The notes: generated by a model from the sequence alone, not told the origin. A DNA stretch of 60,462 nt from Cellulomonas sp. (GCF_015234515.1 NZ_JADGMY010000023.1:331882-392343); one strand, 5' to 3'. Positions 26,804 to 36,218 are shown, numbered from the stretch's first letter. Program-made: numbers and translations.

Positions 26804-27729
26804 GACAGCGCGCTCCTTCCGCGGGTGAGGCGCAGCTGGGCGACGGCGAGCACCACGGCGATGAGGAAGAAGATGGTCGCGTTGGCCATCTGGTAGGCGT
26901 AGTCACCACCCGTGAAGCCGGAGAAGATCGTCATGGCGACGCTGCGGGTCGCCGTGCCGGGGCCGCCGTTGGTGAGGCCGACGATGATGTCGTAGGCGTT
27001 GAGGAAGTTCTTGAAGCCGATGACCATGTTGATCACGACGTAGCCCGCGACCAGCGGCAGCGTGATGGACACGAGCCGTCGGCGGGCGGACGCCCCGTCC
27101 ATCGCCGCGGCCTCGTAGACCTCGCCCGGGATCGACAGGATGCCCGCGATGTAGATCAGCAGGGCGCTGGGCACCGCCTGCCACGCGGTGACCACGACGA
27201 TCGTGATCCAGGCCAGGTCGGGGTCGGCCAGCAGGCTCTGCTCGAGGAACGTGATGCCGGTCGCCTGCCCCAGCTGGGGGATCGAGTTGGAGAACAGGAA
27301 GTTGAAGACGTAGGCGATGACGATGCCCGAGATCACCATGGGCAGCACGAACACGGCGCGCAGCGCGACCTTGGCGCGGATCCGCGCGGTCAGGCCGACG
27401 GCGAGCAGGAACGCCAGGACGTTGACCAGCAGCACGGTGACGAGGGCGAAGCCGATGGTGAAGAGGTACGAGCTGCGGATCGCCGGGTCCTGGAAGAGCG
27501 CCACGTAGTTGGTCAGCCCGGTGAACTGGAACTCCCCGAACCCCACCGAGTCGGTGAAGCTCAGCGTGATGCCCATGACCGCCGGCAACGTGATGGACAG
27601 CGTGAACAGGACGAGGGTGGGGATCAGGAAGAGGTAGAAGGTCCGCGAGACCGGCGGGCGGCGGTCCGTCCTCGGCCCCGCGTCCGCGACGTCGCTGCTC
27701 CCTGGTCGGGTTGCTGTGGCGCTGACCAT
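26800..27729 (-). CDS. CUT1 sugar ABC transporter permease (MalF-type)
   Basis: The 309-residue protein has six membrane segments, starting FYLFLIPTLVLFTLSITLPAV, and the EAA loop IPGEVYEAAAMDGASARRRLVSITLPLV. KNFLNAYDIIVGLTNGGPGTATRSVAMTIF is the usual C-terminal MalF-like segment. It lies between the binding-protein gene (26 bp upstream) and the MalG-type gene (4-bp overlap) in one operon. No ATPase gene is present, which is common in actinobacteria where one MsiK-type ATPase serves many importers. Confidence 0.92.
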   Translation of the reverse strand: MVSATATRPGSSDVADAGPRTDRRPPVSRTFYLFLIPTLVLFTLSITLPAVMGITLSFTDSVGFGEFQFTGLTNYVALFQDPAIRSSYLFTIGFALVTVLLVNVLAFLLAVGLTARIRAKVALRAVFVLPMVISGIVIAYVFNFLFSNSIPQLGQATGITFLEQSLLADPDLAWITIVVVTAWQAVPSALLIYIAGILSIPGEVYEAAAMDGASARRRLVSITLPLVAGYVVINMVIGFKNFLNAYDIIVGLTNGGPGTATRSVAMTIFSGFTGGDYAYQMANATIFFLIAVVLAVAQLRLTRGRSALS

Positions 27730-27755
27730 GAGGTGCCTTTCGTCGTCGGTGGGTG

Positions 27756-29033
27756 TCAGGACCGGAAGGCCAGCCGCTGCCAGTCGGCGTCGAGCGTGCG
27801 CAGGACGGGCCGCGGGTCCGCCCCCGACGCGAGCGACTGCGTGTAGTTCTGCAGCGGGATCGACTGCGGGACCAGCTGGGACGCGCCCAGGTAGAAGTCG
27901 GCGCGGTCGTAGTACTCCCTCAGCTCGACGAGCGTCGGGTCCGTCACCGGGGCCGCGTCCTGCGTGACGCCGAAGCCCAGGGCGTGCGCGTTGTAGGCGT
28001 CGATGATCTCCGGCTGCATGAGGAACGACAGGAACTCGCGTGCCGCCTCCTTCTTGGTGGACCCCTCCGGGATCCACAGCGCGAGGTCGACGTTGACCCG
28101 CACCTTGCGGTCCCCGGGGTCGTTCGTCACCGGCAGCGGGAACGCACCGACGTCGAGGTCGGGGTTGGTCTTCGCGATCTCCCCGATGGCCCAGGGTCCC
28201 TGCAGGTACATGGCCGCCTCACCGTTCGCGAACGCGAGGTTGCCGTCGCCGTACCCGCGGCTCGCGGCGTCGTCGTTCGTGTAGGCGAGCAGCTCCTGCA
28301 TCCGCTGGACCGGCTCGAGCAGCTCGTCGGCGAACGTGACCGGCCCGTCGTCGGCACCCTGCGCCTTGAGGCGGCTGAAGAGGTCAGTGGTGTCGAGCAT
28401 GCCGCCGACCGTGTAGTCGAACGGGCCCTGCGCGATCGTCCACGGGTCCTTGAACGTGCTGTAGACCGGCGTGATCCCCGCCTCGGTGAACGCCTCGCAC
28501 ACGGCGACCAGCTCGTCCCACGTCGTCGGCGGGGTGAGCCCCAGGCCGGCGAACATCTCCCGGTTGTAGAGGACGGCCGCCGCCATCAGGGAGTACGGGA
28601 TCACGCTGGTGCGCTCGGGGTAGCTCGCCGTGACCTCGATCAGCGGCTGCAGCTCGTCGAGCACGCGGCCGGCCTCCGGCATGTCACCGAGGTCGCTGAG
28701 CGCCCCCCGCTCCACGTACCGCGAGACCTCGAAGTTGTAGTTGAGGCAGCCGATGTCCGGCGGGGACTCCCGCACGAACGTCCCGGCCAGGTTCGACGTG
28801 GCGTCGTGCCGCACCCGGACCCGGGACTGCGACTGGTGGAACTGCTCGATGAGGTCGTCGAAGTAGTCGATGACCTCGGGCTTCGACTGGTGGAAGACGA
28901 TCTCGGTCGTCCCCGACGCGGACGAGGGCCGCGCGCAGGACGCGAGCGCGAGCCCGGCACCGGCGACCCCGACGCCACGGAGGAACCCGCGGCGGCTCAG
29001 CCCCGCCGACATCAGCGATGCCTGTGACGCCAT
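27756..29033 (-). CDS. sugar ABC transporter substrate-binding lipoprotein
   Basis: The 425-residue precursor has a Tat-type lipoprotein signal (SRRGFLRGVGVAGAGLALASC) with a lipobox Cys at the end of LASC, so it is probably exported folded and tethered outside the membrane. The body has the family-1 extracellular solute-binding pattern: TEIVFHQSKPEVIDYFDDLIEQFHQ, PPTTWDELVAVCEAF, FANGEAAMYLQGPWAIGEI and KKEAAREFLSFLM. It is the first gene of the CUT1 operon and determines its specificity, which cannot be read from sequence. Confidence 0.92.
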   Translation of the reverse strand: MASQASLMSAGLSRRGFLRGVGVAGAGLALASCARPSSASGTTEIVFHQSKPEVIDYFDDLIEQFHQSQSRVRVRHDATSNLAGTFVRESPPDIGCLNYNFEVSRYVERGALSDLGDMPEAGRVLDELQPLIEVTASYPERTSVIPYSLMAAAVLYNREMFAGLGLTPPTTWDELVAVCEAFTEAGITPVYSTFKDPWTIAQGPFDYTVGGMLDTTDLFSRLKAQGADDGPVTFADELLEPVQRMQELLAYTNDDAASRGYGDGNLAFANGEAAMYLQGPWAIGEIAKTNPDLDVGAFPLPVTNDPGDRKVRVNVDLALWIPEGSTKKEAAREFLSFLMQPEIIDAYNAHALGFGVTQDAAPVTDPTLVELREYYDRADFYLGASQLVPQSIPLQNYTQSLASGADPRPVLRTLDADWQRLAFRS

Positions 29034-29208
29034 GCCTGCTCCCGTCGGTCGTCGTCGTCCCACGGAACGTGCGGGTCCAGCATGGCGCCGACCGGCCGGG
29101 GGCGCTCGTCGACGGACGGCCGGAGGCTCACGTGACGGCGCCGTGGGCCGGCCGGTGACCGGTGGGACGTCCCTGCCGGTGTCGGACCCCGGTGGGACCG
29201 TGGACCTC

Positions 29209-29793
29209 ATGGACGCCGACGCCAAGACCACGCTGCACCGGTACCTGCGCGGTCAGCGCGACGGGCTGGTCGGCAAGCTCGACGGGCTGGACGAGTACGA
29301 CGTGCGCCGCCCGCTGACGGGGACCGGGACGAACCTGCTCGGCCTGGTCAAGCACGTCGCGAGCGTCCAGGTCGGCTACCTCGGCGAGGTCTTCGGCCGC
29401 CCGAGCCCGCGTGAGCTGCCCTGGTTCGCCGACGACGCGGAGCCGGACGCCGACCTGTGGGTCCCGGCGGACGAGAGCCGCGCGTCGGTGCTCGACCTGT
29501 GGGAGCACTCGGCGGAGCACTCCGACGCCACGGTCGATGCGCTGCCCGTCGACGCGGTCGGTGACGTCCCGTGGTGGGGCGAGCGTCGGCGCGTGACCCT
29601 GCACCAGGTCCTCGTGCACCTGCTGGTTGAGGTCGCGCGGCACGCGGGGCACGCCGACGTCCTGCGCGAGCAGCTCGACGGGCGCGCGGGGCTGGTCGCC
29701 GACGACCCGAACGTGTCGAGCCGCAGCCCCGCCGAGTGGGCCGCGCACACCGTCCGCATCGAGCAGGCGGCGCGGGAGGCCTCCGGCCGCTGA
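29209..29793 (+). CDS. DinB-family protein
   Basis: The 194-residue helical protein has the DinB/DUF664 layout: LHRYLRGQRDGLVGKLDGLDEYDVRRPL, NLLGLVKHVASVQVGYLGEV with the first metal-type His, and VTLHQVLVHLLVEVARHAGHADVLREQLDG with two more His residues. The three-histidine set is typical of the divalent-metal site in this four-helix fold. Some members are thiol-dependent transferases, but the substrate here is unknown. ATG 29209 was used; an in-frame GTG nine bases upstream is possible. Confidence 0.8.
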   Translation: MDADAKTTLHRYLRGQRDGLVGKLDGLDEYDVRRPLTGTGTNLLGLVKHVASVQVGYLGEVFGRPSPRELPWFADDAEPDADLWVPADESRASVLDLWEHSAEHSDATVDALPVDAVGDVPWWGERRRVTLHQVLVHLLVEVARHAGHADVLREQLDGRAGLVADDPNVSSRSPAEWAAHTVRIEQAAREASGR

Positions 29794-29913
29794 GCCCGCC
29801 GGTGGCACGCGACCGTCGCCCAGGTCGCCCACCCGGCCAGGTATCTCCCCGGTCCTGCGTGCGCTCCTCCTCGTAGGCCGCGACGAGGCGGCCACCCGTC
29901 CGAGGAGGTCCTC

Positions 29914-30324
29914 ATGCATCGACGACACAGGCTCGCCGCCGCCGCGACGGTCGTCGCCCTGGCCGGTTCCACCGCCGTCCTCTCGGCAGTGCCCGCCGCA
30001 GCCGCCAGCTCCTACGCCGAGCTCTCCATCACCCCGTCGCCATTCCACGCGGGTTACTACATCGTGATCGTCAGGGGCCACGTGCACGACGCCGGACCGA
30101 CGACGACCGTGGGCATGCGGCTGATCGGGGACGACCCCGTCTTCAACGACGACCTCGGTGTCTCGCTCTCCACCACCGCCGTCGGCACCAACTTCGCCAT
30201 GGAGGCACTCGTGTGGCACGGCACGCTCAACGAGGACCCGGAGGGCGGCGACGAGATCTTCGCCAAGGTCAGCGCCTCGAACGGGTGGAGCAGGAGCACG
30301 GCGAACGTCAACGGCCGCTACTGA
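29914..30324 (+). CDS. small secreted protein of unknown function
   Basis: The 136-residue precursor has a clear signal peptide (basic MHRRHR, hydrophobic core, AAA cleavage near residue 31) and a mature part of about 105 residues that looks all-beta (SYAELSITPSPFHAGYYIVIVRG and ALVWHGTLNEDPEGGDEIFAKVSA). There is no cysteine, membrane anchor or lipobox. It stands alone between DinB and the convergent PHP gene. GAGGAGG lies about 12 nt before the ATG. Confidence 0.6.
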   Translation: MHRRHRLAAAATVVALAGSTAVLSAVPAAAASSYAELSITPSPFHAGYYIVIVRGHVHDAGPTTTVGMRLIGDDPVFNDDLGVSLSTTAVGTNFAMEALVWHGTLNEDPEGGDEIFAKVSASNGWSRSTANVNGRY

Positions 30325-30340
30325 GCCGACGCCCCACTGG

Positions 30341-31204
30341 TCACAGGACGTGGACCCGGCGCCAGAGCTCTGCCGGCGTCCTCCCCGGCCGGAAGCCGAC
30401 GTGCTCGAGCATCGCGGTCGCCTCGGGGAAGTGGGAGGCGACGGCGTCCGGCGTGTGGGCGTCGCTGCCGAAGCTGACGGCGGCGCCGCCCTCGTCGGCC
30501 CACCACTGCGGGATCCACGGCCAGAGCCGCCGCGTGTTCATCTCCAGCGCCCGGCCGCCCTGGGCGATCGACCGCAGCGCCGACCGGAAGCCCTCCTCGA
30601 ACCGGCGTTGGTCGAACGGCCCGGCGCTCGGGGCGGGCCACGTCCGGACCGCGTAGTCGATGTGGGCGACGACCTCGAAGACCTCGGAGCCGGCGACCAT
30701 GACGGGGATCTGCGCGAGGTAGGCGTCCATGACCTCGGCGGGGGCGTGGTCGCGGTACAGGGTGTGGGGCTCGGCGGGCCCGTCGCCCAGGTCCAGCGTG
30801 TGCAGGGAACCGAGCACGCGGTCGATGAGGCCGAGGTCCACGAGCTGTGCCGCCTGGCGGCCGACGAGGTGCGGCTGCCCGAGCTCGAGCCCGGTGTGGA
30901 TGCGCAGGTCGGGGAACTCGTGGCGCACGCGATCGACCGCGTCGAGGTAGCCGGCCGCGTCGAACGGCGCGAAGTCGACCGTGCCCGCACCGTTCAGGAG
31001 GTGCTGCTGGTGCGGCATCAGGTCCTCCGGCTCCGCGTGCCACGTGCCGGGGACGTCGAGGTGCTCGGTGAAGTAGATCGCCTCGAGCCCGATCCGCACC
31101 GCCTGCGCGCACGTGGCCCGCATGCGCCCGGCCGCGGCGGAGGCGGGCCCGCCCGTGTCCCAGGACCACTCGCTGTGCACGTGGCTGTCGGCCGGCAAGG
31201 TCAT
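30341..31204 (-). CDS. PHP-domain histidinol-phosphatase-like hydrolase
   Basis: The 287-residue protein has PHP metal motifs in order: DSHVHSEWSWD near the N-terminus, AIYFTEHLD, IHTGLELGQPH, EVVAHIDY and a C-terminal FGSDAHTPD. These supply the trinuclear metal-site His/Asp/Glu residues. This resembles HisK-type histidinol phosphatases, but many PHP proteins of this size act on other phosphoesters, and no histidine genes are nearby. ATG 31204 was chosen; GTG 31210 would add two residues. Confidence 0.8.
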   Translation of the reverse strand: MTLPADSHVHSEWSWDTGGPASAAAGRMRATCAQAVRIGLEAIYFTEHLDVPGTWHAEPEDLMPHQQHLLNGAGTVDFAPFDAAGYLDAVDRVRHEFPDLRIHTGLELGQPHLVGRQAAQLVDLGLIDRVLGSLHTLDLGDGPAEPHTLYRDHAPAEVMDAYLAQIPVMVAGSEVFEVVAHIDYAVRTWPAPSAGPFDQRRFEEGFRSALRSIAQGGRALEMNTRRLWPWIPQWWADEGGAAVSFGSDAHTPDAVASHFPEATAMLEHVGFRPGRTPAELWRRVHVL

Positions 31205-31241
31205 GCCCACGTCACGAGCCCTGCGTCACGATCGGTGCCCG

Positions 31242-31535
31242 TCAGTCGACGAGGTCCGCGTACTGCGGGTTCCGCTCGACGTAGGCGCGGACGAACGGGC
31301 ACTGCGGGACGACGCGCCGCCCGGCGGCCCGCACGTCGTCGAGCGCGTACCCCACGAGCTGCGACCCCAGGCCCTTCTCCTGCCGGGACTCGTCGACGAC
31401 CGTGTGCTCGAGCACGACCCTGTCGGCCCCGGTCGAGTACGTCAGCTCGCCGACCTCGTCGTCGCCGATCCGCAGGACGTACCGGCGTCCGGGCTCGTCG
31501 TGCTCGACGACGGGTGCGTCGGGTGCGTGCGCCAT
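31242..31535 (-). CDS. small GNAT acetyltransferase (YjdJ/CG-type)
   Basis: The 97-residue protein is the minimal GNAT form: YVLRIGDDEVGELTYSTGADRVVLEHTVVDESRQEKGLGSQLVGYALDD, with the acetyl-CoA loop R-Q-E-K-G-L-G-S, and a C-terminal VVPQCPFVRAYVERNPQYADLV. That ending is diagnostic of the stand-alone N-acetyltransferase subfamily whose Cys may take part in catalysis. The acceptor is unknown. Confidence 0.85.
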   Translation of the reverse strand: MAHAPDAPVVEHDEPGRRYVLRIGDDEVGELTYSTGADRVVLEHTVVDESRQEKGLGSQLVGYALDDVRAAGRRVVPQCPFVRAYVERNPQYADLVD

Positions 31536-31644
31536 GGGTCACCCCTCTCGTCGGGCCCGGGGGCCTGGCCGTCCCCCGAGCGTACGTCGCACGCTCCTGC
31601 GCGTGCCCGTGGGAGCGACGCGTCGCTCCGGGGCCACGGGGTGA

Positions 31645-32778
31645 TCAGGCGTCGGACCCCCGCAGGGCGTCGGCCACGGCGGTGAACGCGGGCTTCACGG
31701 CGAGCTCCTCGTCCAGGACCATCGCGGAGCCCTCGCCGGGGAAGAAGCCCGGGACCCACGAGTAGCGGTCCGTCACGCCCCACAGCGTCAGGGAGGTGCA
31801 GCGCTCGACGGCGACGCACGCGTCGACGGCGCGGCCGTAGTACTCGACCTGCTTCTCGACCTCGTCCGGCTCGGCAGTGCCCGCGGCGTCGACGGGGACG
31901 CGGACGTCGAGCTCGGTGATGGCGACCTCCAGGCCCAGGTCGGTGAAGCGCCGCAGGTTGGTCTCGAGGTCACCGGGGAACGGGTACTGCGTCGACAGGT
32001 GGCCCTGGACGCCGAACCCGTGCAGCGGCGCGCCGGCCGCGAGCAGCTCGGTCGCGAGCGCGAGGTACGCGTCGGACTTGGCCCCGACGGACTCGACGTT
32101 GAAGTCGTTGAGGTACAGGACGGCCTCGGGATCGGCCTCGTGCGCCCAGCGCAGCGCGTCGGCGACGATCGCGGTGCCGAAGCGCGCGAGGAACGGGTTC
32201 TCCTCGGTGCGCAGCACGCCGGAGTCGTCGAAGATCTCGTTGGCGACGTCCCAGTGCACGATCCGGCCCTTGTAGCGTCCGACGACCGTGGCGATGTGCT
32301 CCTGCAGCAGCGCGCGCAGCTCCTCGTCCGTGAACGTGCCGCTGGTGAGCCAGCGCGGGTTCTGCGAGTGCCACAGCAGGGTGTGGCCGCGGACCTGCTG
32401 ACCGTTCTCCTGCGCGAAGTCGATCACCGCGTCGGCGCCCTCGAACCGGAACTCCTCGCGCGTGGGCCGCAGGAACTCCCACTTCAGCTGGTTCTCGTGC
32501 GTCACGGACGAGAACTGCTCGGCGATGACTGCGCGGTAGGCGTCGTCCTCGCCGAACGGGTCCGGGTAGCCGGCCGCGGCGTGGTGCCCACCACCGGCGA
32601 CCGCGACACCGATCGCCAGGCCCGCGCGGGGCAGGTCCCGCAGCGCGACGTCGGGTGCGGCGGCGGGCGTGGGGGTCGGTGTGGGGGACGGGTCGCCGGC
32701 TGACGTGCAGCCGGCCAGGGCGAGCGCGGCGGCGGCGCTCAGCACGGCCCCGTTCCGGACGAGCCTCGTTGCTCTCAT
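31645..32778 (-). CDS. GH10 endo-xylanase D, lipoprotein
   Basis: The 377-residue precursor ends its signal sequence with the lipobox LALAGC, so it is likely attached to the outer face of the membrane. A short Pro/Thr linker leads into a GH10 barrel: HENQLKWEFLRPT, RGHTLLWHSQNPRWL, acid/base E181 in DVANEIFDDSG, nucleophile E289 in ITELDVRV, and LTLWGVTDRYSW. No CBM is present. A surface-bound enzyme of this kind would shorten soluble xylo-oligosaccharides close to the importers, a reasonable partner for the CUT1 operon 3 kb away. The two genes are not co-transcribed. Confidence 0.93.
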   Translation of the reverse strand: MRATRLVRNGAVLSAAAALALAGCTSAGDPSPTPTPTPAAAPDVALRDLPRAGLAIGVAVAGGGHHAAAGYPDPFGEDDAYRAVIAEQFSSVTHENQLKWEFLRPTREEFRFEGADAVIDFAQENGQQVRGHTLLWHSQNPRWLTSGTFTDEELRALLQEHIATVVGRYKGRIVHWDVANEIFDDSGVLRTEENPFLARFGTAIVADALRWAHEADPEAVLYLNDFNVESVGAKSDAYLALATELLAAGAPLHGFGVQGHLSTQYPFPGDLETNLRRFTDLGLEVAITELDVRVPVDAAGTAEPDEVEKQVEYYGRAVDACVAVERCTSLTLWGVTDRYSWVPGFFPGEGSAMVLDEELAVKPAFTAVADALRGSDA

Positions 32779-32824
32779 GACGCCGGATCGTACGGGCTGC
32801 GCGTCGGCCGGGGGGCGGGACCGC

Positions 32825-34549
32825 TCAGCCGTGGGACTCGGGCGGCCGTCCGCGCCGCACGACCGTCAGCGGAAGCGCCGCACGCGCGTGCGCGGGGACC
32901 GCCGGGTGCCGTGGCGGGACGGGCGGCACCTGCCGGTACGGCTCACCGGCCGTCGGCCGCGGGTCCGGGTCGCCGGCGTTCGGCCACATCGCGCACGCGC
33001 GCTCCGCCTGCGCGGTGATGGTGAGCGAGGGGTTGACACCGAGGTTCGCGGAGATCGTCGACCCGTCCACGACGTGCAGGCCCGGGTACCCGAACACCCG
33101 GTGGTAGGCGTCGACCACGCCGGTGGCCGGGTCGGCGCCGATCGTGCACCCACCCAGGAAGTGGGCCGTCATCGGCACGTCGGCGACCTCGCCCAGCGTG
33201 CTCATGGGGATGCCGTCGAGGTGGCGGGCCATGCTGCGGTACGCCGCGTTGGCCTGGGGCAGCCACGTCGGGTTCGGCTCGCCGTCACCGCGCGTCGACG
33301 TCAGGCGCCACCGGCCCGTCCACGTCCGGCGCGGCCGCACGGTGAGCGACGCGCCGCCGGTCTGCATGACGAGTCCGATGACGGAGCGGTCCGACCACGT
33401 CCGCAGCCCGGCCAGCACCGACACCGCGTGCCGGGGGTGCCGCACCACCTGCCCCAGCCAGCGGACCCAGCGCGGCACGCGCCCGCCGCCGTCGGTGAGC
33501 ACCGTGCCCAGCAGCCCCATGAGGTTCGAGCCGTGGCCGTAGCGCACGGGCTCGATGTGCGTGCGCTCGTCGAGCCACACCGACGACGTGATCGCGACCC
33601 CGCTGTTGACGCGCGGGCCCGGCGCGCGCGGGCGACGGGCCGCGCCGCCGAGCGCCTCGGAGTTGGTCCGCGTCAGGTGCCCGAGCCTGTCGGACAGCCC
33701 CGGCAGCGTGCCGTCGGCCTTGAGCCGGTGCAGCAGCTCCTGCGTGCCCCAGGCTCCGGCGGCGAGGACGACCTGGTCGGCGAGCAGGGTGGTGCGCGGC
33801 CGGCGTCGGCCCGTCGGGACCGTCACGACGTCCCACCGTCCGTCGGGCCGGGGGGCCAGGGCGGTGACCGTGGTGTCGGGGACGATCCGCGCACCGGACC
33901 GCTCGGCGAGCCACAGGTAGTTGGTCTCCAGCGTGTTCTTCGCGCCGTGCCGGCAGCCGGTCATGCACTCGCCGCACTCCAGGCACCCGCGGCGTTCCGG
34001 CCCGGCACCCCCGAAGAACGGGTCCGCCACGGGCTCGCCCGGCGTCCCGAAGACGACACCGACCGGTGCGAGCCGGAACGTGTCCGCCACGCCGAGGTCA
34101 CGGGCGACCGCGCGCACGACGTCGTCCGCCGGTGTCACCGTGGGGTTCTCGACCACGCCGAGCATGCGCTGCGCCTGGTCGTAGTGCGGCGCCAGCTCGT
34201 CGCGCCAGTCCGTGAGCGACGCCCACTGCGGGTCGCGGTAGAAGTCGTCGGACTCCGGCCGGTACAGCGTGTTGGCGTACACGAGCGAGCCGCCGCCGAC
34301 CCCGGCGCCGGCCAGCAGGACGACGTCGGGCAGCACGTGGATGCGCTGGATGCCACGGCAGCCCAGGCGCGGCGCCCACAGGAAACGCCGCACGTCCCAC
34401 GACGTGCGTGGCAACGTCTGGGGGGTGAACCGGCGACCCGCCTCGACGACGGTCACGCGGTAGCCCTTCTCCGAGAGCCGCAGGGCTGCGACGGACCCGC
34501 CGAACCCGGAGCCGACGACGACGACGTGCGGGGCGGCCGGCTCGGGCAC
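32825..34549 (-). CDS. GMC-type FAD oxidoreductase (cholesterol-oxidase-like)
   Basis: The 574-residue protein starts with the dinucleotide fold VVVVGSGFGGSVAALRLSEKGYRVTVVEAG, then GAGVGGGSLVYANTLY (FAD-loop motif) and a CLECGECMTGCRHGAKNT cysteine cluster, and ends with LHVVDGSTISANLGVNPSLTITAQAERA, the GMC C-terminal signature. This matches the actinobacterial sterol/alcohol oxidase branch that lacks a signal peptide. GTG 34549 was chosen because GGAGG lies 5 nt upstream; GTG 34555 would overlap that site. The substrate is unknown. Confidence 0.85.
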   Translation of the reverse strand: MPEPAAPHVVVVGSGFGGSVAALRLSEKGYRVTVVEAGRRFTPQTLPRTSWDVRRFLWAPRLGCRGIQRIHVLPDVVLLAGAGVGGGSLVYANTLYRPESDDFYRDPQWASLTDWRDELAPHYDQAQRMLGVVENPTVTPADDVVRAVARDLGVADTFRLAPVGVVFGTPGEPVADPFFGGAGPERRGCLECGECMTGCRHGAKNTLETNYLWLAERSGARIVPDTTVTALAPRPDGRWDVVTVPTGRRRPRTTLLADQVVLAAGAWGTQELLHRLKADGTLPGLSDRLGHLTRTNSEALGGAARRPRAPGPRVNSGVAITSSVWLDERTHIEPVRYGHGSNLMGLLGTVLTDGGGRVPRWVRWLGQVVRHPRHAVSVLAGLRTWSDRSVIGLVMQTGGASLTVRPRRTWTGRWRLTSTRGDGEPNPTWLPQANAAYRSMARHLDGIPMSTLGEVADVPMTAHFLGGCTIGADPATGVVDAYHRVFGYPGLHVVDGSTISANLGVNPSLTITAQAERACAMWPNAGDPDPRPTAGEPYRQVPPVPPRHPAVPAHARAALPLTVVRRGRPPESHG

Positions 34550-34705
34550 GCTCACCTCCAGGCGTCGTCGCAGGTGGGGAGGCCGACGATAGCCGTCGCG
34601 CGCGGCGACGTGGCGCGCATCCGTGACCGGCCGCACCCGCGCGTCGGCGTGCGGCGCGGCGCTCCGGCGGGAAGGCTCGGGGTACCCACCCGAGGAGGAG
34701 CGCCC

Positions 34706-35548
34706 GTGCTGAGAGCAGAGCAGGTCACCGACGCCGTCGCCTACCACGGTGAGGGTCCGTGCTGGTCACCGACGTGGGGCGGCCTGCGCTGGGTCGACAT
34801 GCTCGCGGGTGACCTGCTGACGCTCGACGAGGACGGCTCGGTGGGGCGCCTCCACGTGGGGGACGTCGCGGCGTTCGTGCGGCCGCGCTCGCGGGGCGGC
34901 TACGTCGTGGGGCTCGAGCGCGGCATCGGGCTCGCCGAGTCGCCGGACGGCGCACCGACGCCGCAGCCGGAGCTGTGGTCCGACCCGGGCGTGCGCCTGA
35001 ACGAGGCCGGGTGCGACCCGTGGGGCGTCCTGTACGCGGGGTCGATGGCGTACGAGGCGCGGCCCGGGGGAGCGAAGCTGTACCGGATCACGCCCGCCGG
35101 GGACGTCGAGGTCGTGATCGACGACGCGACCATCTCCAACGGCCTCGACTTCTCGCCCGACGGCACGCGCGCCTACTACGACGACACGGCCACCGGCCGG
35201 ACCGACGTCTTCGACGTGGTCGACCGGCGTCTGACGAACCGGCGGCCGTTCCTCGCCCGGGACGGCGAGAGCCCCGACGGGCTCACGGTCGACTCGGCGG
35301 GGAACGTGTGGGTCGCGCTCAACGGCGACGGTCGCGTCCGCTGCGTCTCGCCGTCGGGCGAGGTGCTCGCGGAGGTCGAGGTGCCCGTGCGCCTCACGAC
35401 GGCCTGCACGCTCGGCGGCCCGGACCTGCGGGAGCTGTACATCACGACGTCGCGCGAGCACCTCGAGGACCCCGAGCCCGAGGCGGGCGCGCTGTTCCGC
35501 GTGCGGGTCGAGGTGCCGGGCCGGCCGGTGCTGCCGTTCGGCGGGTGA
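34706..35548 (+). CDS. SMP-30/gluconolactonase-family lactonase
   Basis: The 280-residue protein is a six-bladed propeller of the SGL family: AVAYHGEGPCWSP with the metal-binding Glu, VRLNEAGCDPWGVLYAGSM, TISNGLDFSPDGTRAYYDDTATG with the conserved Asn, and ESPDGLTVDSAGNVWVALN with the Asp ligand. Family members hydrolyse sugar lactones such as glucono-, xylono- or arabinono-lactone. Next to xylanase genes a role in pentose or aldonate catabolism is plausible but not shown. AGGAGGAG precedes GTG 34706 by 5 nt. Confidence 0.88.
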   Translation: MLRAEQVTDAVAYHGEGPCWSPTWGGLRWVDMLAGDLLTLDEDGSVGRLHVGDVAAFVRPRSRGGYVVGLERGIGLAESPDGAPTPQPELWSDPGVRLNEAGCDPWGVLYAGSMAYEARPGGAKLYRITPAGDVEVVIDDATISNGLDFSPDGTRAYYDDTATGRTDVFDVVDRRLTNRRPFLARDGESPDGLTVDSAGNVWVALNGDGRVRCVSPSGEVLAEVEVPVRLTTACTLGGPDLRELYITTSREHLEDPEPEAGALFRVRVEVPGRPVLPFGG

Positions 35549-35614
35549 GCGCGGGACGGCCGAGCCGCTGATCGGCTGGTCCATCCCTATGGCCCGGGTC
35601 GTGCTCCGGGCGAC

Positions 35615-36151
35615 CTACCGGCTCTCCCGCGGCGCGCGGATCCGGTAGAGCACGGTGCGGCGCAGCGGGTGGCCCTCGGGGATCGTCGGGTAGTCGAAGT
35701 CGTCCGCGGGGTCGTGGGTCATGCCGAGTCGACGCATGACGGCCCGCGACCGCTCGTTGGCCACGGCGGTGAACGACACGATCTCCGCCAGCACGAGCTC
35801 GTCGAAGCCCACGGCCAGCGCCTCGCGCGCCGCCTCCGTGGCGTACCCGTGGCCCCACGCCCAGCGGGGCAGCCGCCAGCCGACCTCGACCAGCTCGGGG
35901 TTCCAGCCCGGCCGCGCGAGCCCGGTGAAGCCGGCGAACCGTCCGTCGACCTCCAGCGCCCACAGCCCCCAGCCGTGCTCCTCGACGTGCGCCCGCGCGC
36001 GGGTGGCGAGCGCGTCGCTCTCCGCACGGGTCAGCGGGGACGGGAAGTGCTCCATGACCTCGGGGTCGGCGTTCATCTCGGCGAACGGCTGCAGGTCGGA
36101 GTCCTGCCACGGGCGCAGGAGCAGGCGTGCGGTGTGACGTTCCGGGACCAT
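35615..36151 (-). CDS. GNAT acetyltransferase (RimJ/RimL-like)
   Basis: The 178-residue protein starts TARLLLRPWQDSDLQPFAEMN, the RimJ/RimL-type opening, followed by GWRLPRWAWGHGYATEAAREALAVGF with the acetyl-CoA loop and ANERSRAVMRRLGMTHD near the end. It should acetylate an amine on a protein or small molecule in the cytosol. Its promoter region shares the 417-bp interval with GH10-C. Confidence 0.85.
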   Translation of the reverse strand: MVPERHTARLLLRPWQDSDLQPFAEMNADPEVMEHFPSPLTRAESDALATRARAHVEEHGWGLWALEVDGRFAGFTGLARPGWNPELVEVGWRLPRWAWGHGYATEAAREALAVGFDELVLAEIVSFTAVANERSRAVMRRLGMTHDPADDFDYPTIPEGHPLRRTVLYRIRAPRESR

Positions 36152-36218
36152 CCGGGCACCCTACGTCCCCACGCCCCACACAGCGTCGCGCGCATGGCCA
36201 GGCGCGGCCCCCGGCACA

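Noticed and set aside
32669..34700. Long plus-strand frame leading into the SMP-30 gene
   Set aside because: The part before 34706 is antisense to the GMC oxidoreductase and has no recognisable domain; only the segment with a ribosome-binding site and GTG 34706 is coding.
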